This document shows positions 34,401 through 46,400 of a stretch of DNA of 64,000 nucleotides, piece after piece. The DNA comes from Phytoseiulus persimilis. Its lineage: Eukaryota > Arthropoda > Arachnida > Mesostigmata > Phytoseiidae. The stretch spans positions 16,446,211 through 16,510,210 of the forward strand of contig CM075104.1 in the NCBI GenBank assembly GCA_037576195.1. The letters run 5' to 3'. Below the pieces are notes generated by a model, which was not told the DNA's origin, did no database searches, and worked only from the letters and a program-made list of their open reading frames with translations. The stretch's first letter is position 1; the number at the start of each line of letters is the position of its first letter. Position numbers and translations under genes: made by a program.

Positions 34401-34821
34401 GAATCTCTGACAGCTTTACCTGCGGTCAAGATATGTGAAAATGGTGTATGAGCTCACGGATTCTCAACGGTTTCTCAGACTCGAGTTTGAAATAACCTCT
34501 TTTGGAGCAGATACGCCGAAGTTTTTGTCTTCTTCAAATCCATGCTCGAAAATGAGGTGAACATAACGCCAGCGTTCACTGTGAGTGGTCGGGTTGCATG
34601 CAAGTCTTCGAACTCGGGAACGTGAGATTGAGATTATCGTTGGACGATCAAGACCACCGTGACTTCGATTCCAGCTCATCATGATGATCACTGAGATCGG
34701 GGGTTTCATAGGCTGCTTTGTCGGAATGGCCTTCATGAATATTTACGAGATTCTGGAAAATTTCCTCATCGCCCTCTCACACCGCTCAGGATGCAGCAGA
34801 TTCGGACAATATGTCGTCTAG
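31461..34821 (+). CDS. DEG/ENaC-family sodium channel subunit 1
   Basis: Twelve exons stay in phase to give about 717 residues: 31,461-32,124; 32,187-32,385; 32,479-32,638; 32,732-32,892; 33,116-33,419; 33,502-33,630; 33,694-33,799; 33,922-34,033; 34,135-34,186; 34,271-34,320; 34,511-34,580; 34,675-34,821. It has a long basic cytosolic N terminus, TM1 in exon 2 (SVLAGSMFYFIY), the family signature FPAVTICNLNYL just outside it, a Cys-rich extracellular loop, then TM2 (EIGGFIGCFVGMAFMNIYE). Such trimeric channels conduct Na+ in neurons or epithelia (pickpocket and degenerin types). Odd points: the pre-TM1 HG motif is replaced by IG, and the GxS filter reads GMA. The exon 3 donor is a weak GTAATT. 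It pairs in tandem with the gene at 37,219. Confidence 0.85.
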
Positions 34822-37218
34822 CGCGAAGCCGCTTCGCTCTCGGGACAGCAATCCTTCGGAAGGGATATCGAAGGTAGCGAAAAAATCCGAGGTGCGAACA
34901 GCGCTCACACCGAACGATTAGAAATCATCCGCTCACTCGGAGCTCAGGGAGCGTCCCAAGTGCGAAGCTTACCTCTTGATCATTCTGCCTGCCGGAGATA
35001 TTCAAGATTCCGGGCATTCTGCGGAGAAGCTGCGGAACTCGCGGTCTTGGCACGGAATTTACTGAAACGGTGAATCAGGGCTCATTTTATCGGGTACCGA
35101 ATCTAAAGCTTCCGACTTGTTTTCAACGGCCCAATAACGACTGTCCGTTGTCAGACAGGAATTTTCCTCAGGGCTTGAGCTCGCTTCGATGCTGATGGTG
35201 GAAGCATCCAGCAGTCGAGAAAAATTCATCATCTTTCTAACATTGACCTCGACAGCATTAGTGAACGCCTGGCAGGGAGCGCCGGAACATGCGGCATCGA
35301 TGGGAAACTCTTCTGCTGAGTGTCATCCAGGCAAACGGACTGATCTCTTGGATATTCAAAGAATAACGCGCCTGAAAATCATGACTGACTTGGATTGGCA
35401 GACGGAAACCTGTCTCCTCCGGGACTCGATGGATTCTCGAGTCGATGGTTGGATTGATAAAGCTGAGTCACATGTCCGATGCAACAATAGTTTCGTTCCT
35501 CGAGGTTATCCACTCCTGCACACCGACGTGGAATGTGAAGGGGCTCATGGAGGGCTACGTCGTCAAACACTCATTCAGGGCTGGATACGAGTTGACAAGC
35601 GCTCCCAAAAACGGTGAGGGCCGGATATTTTCGCCACGGGGGGGTGGGGAACCGCGTGTACCGCCCCGAGCTGAAGAGGCATGGCGCTGTCTTAGCGCTG
35701 CCCAATACAAGCGATCCGTCAGACTGAACCCCCTTCGAGATCGGATCGCCGAGGGATGAATACGTATGAGCAGATGGTCGAGTGCATATACTAACATCAA
35801 TCAATCAGTGGCTGTCCGTAGCGAAGTCGGAAGGTAATTCCTTCTTTCCAGCAGCCGTGTGCAAGCGTCCAGTCTCTTTACAGAAGTCTTCCGGCAGGCC
35901 TATAAAGTTAGATCTATCGGAATGCAACGAGTCAGCGAGAACTGTACGAGCCATATTCCTGCTTCAGAAGAGAGCCCGCTTCTTTTGGGAAAGGAGCGAA
36001 ACGCATGTTTTTCCATTGCGATCAGACCAGACAAGCGGCGGTCGTGAGGGGGGAACATTGGTGGTATCGGCTGGTTCCAATACACGCACCAAAACTACAC
36101 CTGAACCCAGCTCTCTCCATAGGGCTGCCTAAACAGCTAGAAGACTCCCATTCAAAGTTTGGAAAATAATTGAAAAAGCACTCGACATGCCATGCGGAAT
36201 ATTCAAAGCGTTTTCCAAAAGTTGTCCGACTCCCTCGATCCGGGTGCTTCATGCACTCCTCGAGCGTTCTGAGGTCAAAACGGACGGAGTGTCTGGACAG
36301 TGTCTCCTGGTCGTCAATCAGCGGTTCTCGGCAGCAGCGAAACCGGGATCACCCGAAACGGGACCTCCCGAGGCCGATATCTCCGCTTCGGATTCGGGGC
36401 TCAGAACCTCTGCATCGATCAGATGCTAGCGTCCAAGCACTTTTCGAATCCCGGGCCCGCAGTCGCCGTTTCGAATTTTGAGAACTTCAGGCCTCGGGGC
36501 GAATCCTGCGGGTACCCGCGGGCTTGCGGTCTCTATTGCGGGCTTCGTGGAGTCCGCATCCAGAATATCGACTATCGATGATAGTCAGCGGAGTTCGATG
36601 ATAGTCATCTGAATGTTTATAGTAATGATAGTTAACACGCGGGCTCTTTCGGTTGGAGTCCGCGGTCCTCTCGCAGCATTGGCGGGGACCCGCGGGCTTG
36701 CGCTCCTGGAAATGCGGGCTTTCGCAAGCCCTAGCTACGGGGCTATCGCGTCGGTGAGGAAACTCCATGCTCGAACAAGCGGAGTGACTTTTCGAGGAGG
36801 CCCGATGCGGTGAAAAATCTCGGACAACCTATCCTTGAAAGTCATATGGAAGTGCGCACCACTCTGGGCAGCAGGTTGAATAGGAGAGGGGCATTTGTTC
36901 AACCACGCGGCTGACGAGAACTGAGATCTCCGATCACGCGGCGTGAGGTGGGAACCGACCTGACGGTTTGTCGAAGGTCGTCCCGCTGCGTTCAACAATA
37001 GGGAGGCGTATCCGAGATGTATTGTAAGGTTTTCGAATCGCATGCAACCCAGCGGCTGCGGTATCGATTGCATGGCTGTTCACGTTGGGCTCGCGGCTGA
37101 TTTCCGTGACGATTACTGAGCCAGTCATCGGTTCAGGGTTCCATCATCAGGGAGTATATGGAGCGGCGAGCTGAAGCTCAAAGCCCATAGAACTTCGAGA
37201 AGTACGTCAGCAAACAGC
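34822..37218 (+). other. spacer between channel genes with unrecognised coding-like stretches
   Basis: Two + strand stretches look protein-like: 35,189-35,617, opening with a hydrophobic segment (FIIFLTLTSTALVNAW) and overlapping another frame with LMEGYVVKHSFRAGYEL; and about 36,170-36,429 (MPCGIFKAFSKSCPTP). They could be exons of a small secreted protein or a decayed third channel gene, but no DEG/ENaC motif is present. Around 36,500-36,720 a GACCCGCGGGCTTGCG-like block is repeated in direct orientation. Confidence 0.3.
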
Positions 37219-40200
37219 ATGGCTCTCTGCGAGGAGCCCGAGCTCAAGACGTTGATCACTGCGCCGAAGCCTCTATCCGTAGGGCTCGAAGTCGACTCCG
37301 GGAGCGTCGCTCCAAGACAGCGTCCTCTCAGGACGAAATTCAGACTTCTTGCGAAACTTTCCACGAGGAAGTCTCCAAGCACGGTCCATCATGTCGTTGA
37401 TGGAATGTTCCTGGGAGGGACCACGGGTACGTGAGTATCATGATCAGAGTGAGAGACTCTATAACTGATTTGGGCCACTCCCAATTACATTATTTGTGAG
37501 TCAGTTGAGGAATATGTGTGACATGCAAGCAAATGATACATTTTGAGGAAGGGTATTTTCGTGGTTGACCTCCGTACTTCTCACACATAACTTGCATGTT
37601 TAGTTGAGTCGGTCAAACCCGTCAATGCATGAAGTCTTTGGCCCTCATCATATTGCGTGACCTTCTCAGCCACCTCCAAGTTTTCCAACAGCTCTCCAGG
37701 GCTCGTTGGTCTTGTCTGCCTTTTTTAAATTGCATGAGTCGCTACAGGTCTAGATCGACTCATCCGTACGTACGACAATTGGATCCGATTCGCGATCTGG
37801 CTCGCGACATATCTTTTCCTGTCAGCTTGCTTGGGGTACTGCGTTTGCTGCGTACTCGCCAAGTATTTCAGGTGAGTGATTAACTTCGAAAATGTCTCCT
37901 CTCCGTGAGAGAGCGCGGAAACTCTTCGCAGATCTGAGGTCATCGGGATTTCCAGGTACGGCACAGCTATCTCCACTGACACCTTGATATCCAGAACTTT
38001 GGAGTTCCCGGCTGTCACAATCTGTAACTTGAACTATCTACGCAAGAGCAGCTTCTGTCGCGATGAGGGAATCTTCTGGGCGTTCCGGGATCGGATCTGC
38101 ACTCATGTCGACCAGGTGAGGAACGCTCGTTTGGTGGACTTCCATGTAATGCTCGGTCGCCGATCGCTTCACAAGGAAATGGACACAGGCGTTATTTCGG
38201 AACCATTTCGATCTTCGCAGACAAGACAGGATGTTCTCCTGATGCTGTCGGTCAACTCTGGAATCATGAATAAGACACTAGAGCCGGAATCTCATGATCG
38301 GCTCCCAGACCCAGTGATACGACACACGATTCACTGGAGCTCAGTCATCAAATTCTGCAACCTCGCACGGAACAACTGCTTGAGGTATTCCATAATCATA
38401 TACTGATTCGATGTCGACCACCTCGCGTCATCTTTGACACAGAGTCAACGAGAACAGTATGCGGAACGGTCTTTCAGGCCGGATTTGATCACGATGAGAC
38501 CGTCATCGAACCCCGAGTACGGCATGTGCTTCACTTTGTTTGGGAGAGAACTCCGTCGGAATCTCTCGGGGGTCGAGCGAGAGGAAATTTTGGAAATCAC
38601 GGGCCCCACCGACCCTTCAGGAGGACTGCATTTAGTGTTGGATCTGAACGAGGACGAGTATTTACCCTTTCAAGTTGAGAAAGGGTTCATCCTCATGGTG
38701 CACAGCATCGTTGATGCCGCTGATGTATCCCGGTCTGGAGTTTTTGTACCGGCAGATCGGAGGACATACGTTGCGATTCAAAAGGTTCGAGTTCGATCGG
38801 TTAAACTGATAGGATTGGAGGGGCATCCGCGTTTCCGGAACTTACTCTTCCTACGTTGATGCAGGAAGTCGTGCGCTTGTTGGAAGCTCCATACGATACC
38901 GGATGTCAACCTGGGAAGAAATGGCCACAAGATATCGTCGACCTGAGTCCTCAACTAGCGAACCATCTGAAGGGGCAACGCTACAGCGCCGTGGTAATCG
39001 CATGACTCCAGTTTCGCCTCGTTGTTACAGCGGATTGGCGGCACAAGTCCCCCTTATCCCCTAATGAGAAGTCCCCCTCTTGCCCCTAACCTCTATTGCA
39101 GGTCTGCGAATTCGTCTGTCGTGCTGTCAACGTCATCGACGTGTGCGACTGCGAGGAAAGACGCGGTTTCGACTATGCTTTGGCTTGTGTCGAAAGATTG
39201 TCCCGTGAGTATCGCGATCCTCTCTTATATTCGAGCCTCGCGATTGCCTTCGTTTCTTCTCCGAGCGACTTCGCGGCTAAGAATCTCGCCTCGGAGACCC
39301 GGGATTTTGCTACACATTCTCTCCGTTGAGGAGTTTCTCGCGGCAAGACTCTTAACAACGGAGCGTCTCGGAGCAAAGATTTAGTGGACGAAAATTCTTG
39401 CGGCAAAGTTCCGTGAGCATGATTTTCATCATCCTGTTGAAGGGCCAGGACACATAACAAACTTCACCTGTAAGGATGAGTTCACCAAGGCGCCCCTAGA
39501 TACGGCGAGAAAATATGACCGCCCCATAAGGTGTTTCTGTCCTCCAAGATGCAAGTCAGTACACGGTTCCCACTCGATAGCGATGGGTGTGCTTGCCGAC
39601 CACGAAATTCAGAGTCTCCTGCAGCCTGTATTTTTCAGGGATACTCTATTCATGAAACAAGTGTCTTACACTCATCTCAGGACTGAAACGGTATTCGCTG
39701 GGAAGAAATCTTCCCCATCAGCAATCTGAGCCAAAAGTGAAGTTCGATGACGGTTGCTAGACGTGGGCATCATAATCACTGGGTTGGTTCATTTCAGATC
39801 TACAACAACGCGCAGCAGCGCCGCAGAAAGTAAGTCCACTCACTTTCTCACAGATTTTCTCAATTGAAGAGATCTCTGTCGCAGGTCCAGGAGTATCCTG
39901 AATAGTCAGAGGGTTTCCGGCATGGGAATCGACTCCGCCCGATTTGAGCGGAAGCCCGATTCGGGCGAAGACCCGGTTCGAGCGGAAGCCAACAGCGGCT
40001 GTGGTACTGTGGCTCGCGCTCGAGTTGGGGTTCGGCACCTCTAAGTGGCGATCATGACTGGAGGAGAGCTGCAGCCCTCGTTTCTTGAGGCTCTCGTGGA
40101 CGAAATGAAGAATCAGAATGCGGTGCAATCGCGCCTATCTGCTCTTCGTTCGGTGGAAACGCTGCTCCCGGAATCGAAAAAACCTTATTGCTCTCTGAGC

Positions 40201-40989
40201 ACACTTGTTCGTGGGAGTTCGGGACACCGATCGCTACTTTTTGGATTTGCGCCTCGCCGAAGAGCTGGCTATGGACGCCGCTCGCTACGCTCGCGCGGCA
40301 CTCCGATTCTCGCTGGTGTATGAGCCCTTGACGGCGGAGACGTTAAGAAGGATAGTTGTCAACGATGAGCGGAGGTTGCCCTCTAGTCGAGTCCACGGAG
40401 CTCAGCGGCATACTTGTTCCGCACTCCAGATCAACGCGCGCATTCCTGCCTAGCTCTGGATGGAACCCATACATTCGAAAGGAAAGGTGAAATATGTTCG
40501 AACCACACCAGCGTCTCCCGCGCCGCTGCTGTCTGCTCAAATCGGGCCTTCGCTCGAATTGGGCGTTCGGTCACATAGTGCTTTCGCTCAAATTGGGCCT
40601 TCGGTCAAATCGTGCCTTCGCTCGAATTGTGCCTCCGCTCAAATGCAGCAACACCATGGCAATCATCCGCAAGAATGTTAATCTTCTGTTTCCAGATACG
40701 CAGAGGTATTCATATACTTCAAGGATATAAGGGAGGAGATTCTGTTCGTTACGCCCACCTATACAGTAAGTCCACTCCTGAGGAAATGCATGCATTCTGA
40801 TCGTGAGAAACGTTCCTGGATGGGATTCTACCGACTAACGAGCCTTCTTCGCAGTACGGTAAAATGATGAATGAAGTCGGCGGCTTTCTCGGCAGCTTCG
40901 TTGGTATGGCCCTTATCAGCATCTATGAGATCGCAGAGAGCTTCATCGTTACCTTCCTGCATCTAATCTCTTCCAAATCGCGTCTTTGA
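37219..40989 (+). CDS. DEG/ENaC-family sodium channel subunit 2
   Basis: Twelve in-phase exons give about 531 residues: 37,219-37,426; 37,748-37,871; 37,956-38,115; 38,221-38,384; 38,478-38,784; 38,865-38,993; 39,102-39,204; 39,443-39,554; 39,639-39,690; 39,798-39,829; 40,696-40,765; 40,855-40,989. Five exons (3, 6, 8, 9, 11) have exactly the length of those in the upstream paralogue, so the pair arose by tandem duplication. Seen: TM1 (AIWLATYLFLSACLGYC), FPAVTICNLNYL, NPEYGMCFTLFG, paired CxC motifs (VCEFVC, VCDCEE), YAEVFIYF and TM2 (EVGGFLGSFVGMALISIYE). HG before TM1 is TG, and GxS is GMA. The N terminus is much shorter than in gene 1. Intron 10 is long because it holds a repeat element. 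The exon 5 donor (GTTCGA) is weak. Confidence 0.83.
39939..40640. repeat. candidate foldback element in intron 10 of DEG/ENaC gene 2
   Basis: Three 17 bp units at 39,939-39,989 (CCGATTTGAGCGGAAGC type) face about six 17 bp units of opposite orientation at 40,536-40,640 (CTCAAATTGGGCCTTCG type). The roughly 550 bp between them include a frame with FLEALVDEMKNQ and, one frame off, DTDRYFLDLRLAEELAM, neither recognised. Unit length and the ATTGGGC-like core match the arms of the MULE at 14,191-17,038. The host intron is 866 bp, against about 80-380 bp for the others in this gene. Confidence 0.65.
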
Positions 40990-41237
40990 TCCCTCGTGGA
41001 GGAGACGGCGAGTACTCATTTGAGTTGCTCTGAGCGGATACAGAATGATGAAGACTTGTTCTGCGAATAACGCGATTCAGTGAGGCTATATCAAAAAGAT
41101 CCACTACCGCGCAATAGAAAGAAGCAGGAACCCATAGAAGTCCACGAGGTGATTTATTTCTAGGTTGGTATATACACTGAGACTGCAGCATTTACACTTC
41201 GGTCAAGGCAGTTGCGGCAACGGATTCATACCGGATT

Positions 41238-41587
41238 TCATCGAGCATCGAAAACCATGTGTCTTTTCGTTCGGCGCTTGTACATGATACGGTATCCACA
41301 TTCCCTGTGGAAAATGGAATGGTTGCCGAAAAAATTTTCTACGGACATGGTGCAGTAAGAGATCGTCGAAAGCATCTAGCGGGAGACGTATCTGAGCAGG
41401 AGAAACACGGACGAAAACCACCGAATGCATCCACATGTGGCTCCCAGTGAGCAACTAACCTGCAACGGATAGGGTCCGAGAGCTTCATTTCGTTTTCGTG
41501 ATGACAGTCCCCACAAATGTAGATCATTGCCGGAGGTTTATTGAGAGTCGATCCCCCGCTGCCCGATCCTCCTGGCTTGTCCGACAT
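41238..41587 (-). CDS. POLR2K: RNA polymerases I, II and III subunit RPABC4 (Rpb12)
   Basis: Two exons, 41,587-41,460 and 41,304-41,238, joined in phase give 64 residues (human 58). This small zinc-ribbon protein is shared by all three nuclear RNA polymerases and helps assembly by bridging the two largest subunits. Seen: a Gly/Ser-rich N terminus; [38 protein letters not shown]; and the invariant C-terminal VFDAR (here MVFDAR). All four zinc-binding Cys (CGDC and CREC) are present, and the intron splits the second pair. The exon 2 acceptor follows a clear pyrimidine tract. Confidence 0.95.
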
Positions 41588-41639
41588 CGTATTCGGCCAG
41601 AAACTATGCGTGAACGATGAGGACACTTGAACTACGCTC

Positions 41640-43416
41640 CATTCGAAGTCTAAGCAAAACAATGGGAGAGGGTCTCAAATCAGGCGGAGGGAGAAAGCCG
41701 CGCGAATTCAAGCAGTGCATGAGGATCCGGTACAAAATTGGACCCATGAGAAAAAGATGGATCCATGAGAGCGAATCTCCAAACAATCCAGTTAGAAACA
41801 GGAACGGCGTTCTCAGGATTGAATGAGACGTGCATGGGTTAGAGACCTGACGTGTCCGAACAGCGTCGGCTTTTCCTTATTCCATGAGCATTGCGAGAAT
41901 TATGACGTTAGCTGAATTTCGTTCCAGTTAGGGACAACGTGTCTACTTAGAACTTCTTGTTACGCGCCTCTCCGTGTCCTGCTTGGTTCCTGCTCATTCT
42001 CCGCAGTTATCACATGCTGTTCGGTCGTGGGTTGCCGCTCACGACATCTAGAAGTCCAAGGGTAGGACAGATGACCTGACGAGGAGCTTCACAACATCAT
42101 AAGAGCGGCCGAACTACTACCATATCGATTCATGAAAGGCCTTCGCAGCTTCTCGGGGCCGAGTCTGCCGAAGAGTATTTTGTCGGAGTTTCGCATCTTC
42201 ACAGCCTCTGAGCGCCGGGAAGCGCAAGTGAACATCAGATGCACACGCGGGAAGATTTGACTCTTCTTTTCGTCTGCCCAACCCGAACTTCCGAAAGATA
42301 GAGAAGTTCGAATGAGCTTGAGCGAGAATCAAACCGCCTAGGGAGGAAATAACGCGTTCACATTGCGTGAGGCGGATACAGATACTGTGTCCGAGTGCAG
42401 ACCAGTTGCTTGACTCTGGTTGCGCGTGCTTCCAAACAAGGCCGAGATTTGTTATTGATATGTTCTTGCCGCCGCCGCTGCGCGCCAACAAACGGGCGTA
42501 GTTTTTCTGTTCGTGATCTGGACCGAGGAACCAGCACACCAGCAGCTTCTGTCGTTTTTTTCTGCGAAGGCGACGCGACGCCGATAAGGTCTCAACAACC
42601 TCGCATGAACACAACAGGAACAATGTTCCTTGAATAAATCCCGTCCACGGCAGCGAGAGTTGTTCTTTAGTTCGTTGCTCGGCTCTCTGCTTGCAGTTCG
42701 TCTTGTGTGAAGGAACTTTGGAGCGGCGGACGTTGTTGGAACGGCAGCAGGGACGCCGGTTGTTCCGTTCGCAGGTGGACATTTCAAAATCGGTCTCCCG
42801 CTATGTAAGTTGATTCTTCTTACTGATTTTCCACAATTTCGCTAGGGTTTCTGAGATCTCGGGTCAGCGAGATGGCGACTTCGAAACGATGCTCTGTCGG
42901 ATGATCCGGTGCCGATTTTGGACACAGAGGCGAGAAACCTGCGGAGAGCTCCTGAACAAGATTCGGATTGTTTCGCTAGTTCCATGAACTCCCTTTCAGT
43001 TCTCTTACCGACGTTGCGGAATGGTGCTGGCTTGATTCTATACTGACACAATCATCGACGAAGGTGACGGAGTGTTCGTGGTTACGAATGGCGCCTTGAG
43101 GGTTCGCTCGCTTGAATCTCAGTCAGTCTCTCCGTTCGATCCGAGGTTATCTCAGAGGCAGAGAGCGGAACTACTCTCTCAACAACTAAGTGGGGAGAAA
43201 GCGCGACCAGAGGAGATAGTTTCTGAAATAACGCTGCAGTGGGGCTGAAGTGTCCGACTTATTTCAGTGTGATGGGAACAGGTGTCCGCCAACCCGAGTG
43301 CACCAAGTCTCGAACCACATACTCTCATCGTGAAAACGTTCGGTAGCGTTCCCGAGAGCTTCGCAACGCACTAGAACAAGTTCTATCAGAGCGGATTCTT
43401 CGCTTCAGCTCGTCAA
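41640..43416. other. upstream region of POLR2K and EHMT; no further gene accepted
   Basis: This divergent spacer should hold both promoters. A 221-codon frame on - (42,117-42,782) is basic, Cys-poor and domain-free. It overlaps another open frame on the same strand, so neither is convincing. No CpG island boundary or TATA box was identified by eye. Confidence 0.3.
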
Positions 43417-46400
43417 ATGGAGGGCAAGTCCCTGAGCCGACCTCGAGGACGAGCTCCGCAACCCGTGAAACGAGGACGACATTCCGAGCCCGAGCACCCT
43501 ACGACAACCGCCCGAGGTACGGGTATGCCATTTTGAGCACACGGTCATTCCAGCTGAAGCGGTGTTATCTGGAAATCCAGGGAAGCGATGTTCCTAGAGA
43601 AAGTTTCTCTTTGCAGACAGCGAGATCCGCACCAGACGGAGTGCAGGTGTCATCCTCACGCCCGAAACAGCCTCACCCCCGATCCGTAAAAAAGGAAATT
43701 CTGAACAAGCCAAGGTAGTCGGCCGATCCTCTAACTCAAGGAGGCTTCCCGCTAACAAGAAGGTGTGCCCGCGCTCGCTTCCGGTATTGCTCTCTTTTCG
43801 GGCCATGGCTGTCTTGCCGATGACGATCATTTTGAGGATTCGAAGAGTACCATAGTACCATCTGAATATGCTTTTGGGTTCCTGACCGCGCAGCCATGGC
43901 AACTAATCCTCAGCGGTGAATTCACCGTTCGCTTCGCTTAGTTTCTCTCGAAAAACGAATCCTCACCCTGCACTTTCCTACTCTAACTCCTGCACGCCTC
44001 TGGTGGCTTGGTCTTTGTTGTCAGGTTGAGAAAAGCTCTGTGCAGGTGGAAGAAAGATGGATCAAGTCTCCTACTCACTCGACCTCCTCTCAGGATTCTG
44101 CGTCGATTCCTTCGGGTGAACAGCAGCACAGGAACGCTTTTTTAAAGAAAGAGGCAAAACGACGGAGGTACTTTAAGGGAATGACATACTCCCTTGGGAA
44201 GACGAAAAAAAGACCGAAAGCGAAGTCGAAATCCAAGTCTCTATCGGGTACGTAGTCGTCTGGAGCTGCGTATGCTGTCAAGATTGGTCTCGACGATTCC
44301 CAGTATATTCCACTATTATCCTCGTTCAACTCCCGCGAGGAGAACGAATGATAATTCATTTTATTTTCCTCAGCTTCGGAAAACGCTGCGGCGGAAGACG
44401 TCGAGAGCGAGTCGACTCAGGAGTCTTTCACAGAAGGAGAGTCTGCAGCGGAATGCGCAAACGCATCGAAACTAGGTAAAAGACCTCTTGAAGAGGACGA
44501 CGACGAGGAAGACGAGAAAGAGTCCGACGTCGACCAAGACGCAGATCGAGATCACGAAGACGATGGAGACATGGAAGATGACGCAGAGTTCGAGGAGCAC
44601 AAGGACGATGTATATCAGGACCAAGTTTACGATGACGAGGACGAAGAGGAAGAAATGAAACTCGAGATCCCCATCGAGGACGACGAAGATGACGAAGATG
44701 TTTCAAAAGATCGGGCCGCCAACAACAGCAACCCCAATAACAAAGTTGAAACTACCACAATCGAACCCAAAGTAGAAATAGTCAGCGGTAGCTGCATCAG
44801 TCCAAACAGCGGGAGCGACCCGATAGTTACTGAAGCATCAGTCGTTGCTTCATCGCATAAGGTTGAAAGTCGGAAACGCAGCGAAGATTCAACCAAACCC
44901 AGCCCTGGCAGAGCTGACGGAAACGTTGAGGAAGGCAACGCGAACAGCATTTTATCTTCAGTGAAGACTCGCAATCGGGTTAAAAGGAGATATGATGAGA
45001 ATCTCGTAGATATCGATGATCCCACGTTTGCTGAAGCAGCTGGAGAAATCTCAACTGCGGCAGAAGACGCACCCCGCTCGACTCGGAGCTCCCAAATTTC
45101 CAGCACGGTGAACGACACTGCGCTGGTTCCGTACTATCCACAAGAAGCATCCATCGTGCCTTCGAACTACAAAGTCGAGCACTTGGTGAGTTCCCCAGTT
45201 CCCACGAACTCCGTATTCAGTTCCGCTCCAACCGGCCCAGGGTTCTCGAGATTAGAGTAGATCGGAAACTCATATCGAACTTATTTTGCAGGTTGATAAA
45301 TCGATCGCACTGTACCGTTGTCATTGTCTCTCGTTGCCGTTGTCGCATCCGCCTCCCACTACAGCGGGCAACGACTTCTACTGTCAAGCACTTGATGGAA
45401 TCTCCGGCCGTATTATAGGATGCTCGAAGAAAATCAAAAATTACGACATGTATCGTGCTTCTCAGAAAGTTCCTTTCTCGGTGTTGTGTGAAGGCCACAC
45501 AGTTCGCTTGCTCAACCATCAGTGTTGCCCCACCTGTGGAGTGTTCTGCACTCAAGGCGAATTCATGCTCTGTAGGAGATTGGAGGGTGTCAACTGGCAG
45601 AGACACTTCTACCACAGAGATTGCACATTCCGCCCGCTTGCCCACGAGACGGTCGGATCGGTGTCCGAGTGTTGTCCTCATTGTGGCGGATCAAACAGCC
45701 TCAAAATGGTAAGACCCTTCCCGAAAGAGTGGCCTCTGCTCGTATTATGCACACTTCCGGGATGGTATGGTGGTCAAGGGCCAGAAAGGACCCGAATGAG
45801 CTCGAGGAAGGTTCTACGATTAATTTTTCTCTTCACTTCAAGATCAAGTTGGAATTGGAGAGTGAAACCGCCCCGATCGTGAGCTTCAGTCAGAAGATAT
45901 CCTCGACGGGACCACGTGCCAAGATGAGCTTGGGACGGGTCCGCGACACGAACGACGAGGTCGAACGACCCGCCCTCACGCTGCCTGGAATGAAAGAGCC
46001 TCTGGATCCCGAAGGCGAAGAGGTGGACATCGTTGTCAACGATGCATCGCTGATAACGTGCAACACCGCCTGGTGCCCATCGGTCAGCAAGGTCACTCGG
46101 GCTGCTCAGAGTTTCAGTAAGGGCATGGCATCGCGGCTGTCTGCCAAAACACTCTACTCCGCGGCCAAATCCGGAGAAGTTGAGAAAGTTGTGCATGCCA
46201 TCATGTCAGGAGTGGATTTGTGCACTGAGTTCTCTGAGGAGGACAACTACACAGCCCTGCACGTGGCGGCCGAAGGCGGGCACGTGGAAATCTGCCACAT
46301 CCTCGTTCGAGCGGGCTGTTCGGTGGACGCGTTGGATACCGGCCTCTATACGCCGTTCATGACAGCGATAACCGCCGGCCAAAGAAAGGCGGCAAGGTGC

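Noticed and set aside
42117-42782. 221-codon - strand frame upstream of EHMT
   Set aside because: Overlaps a second open frame on the same strand, has no domain, and its composition is unlike the confirmed genes.
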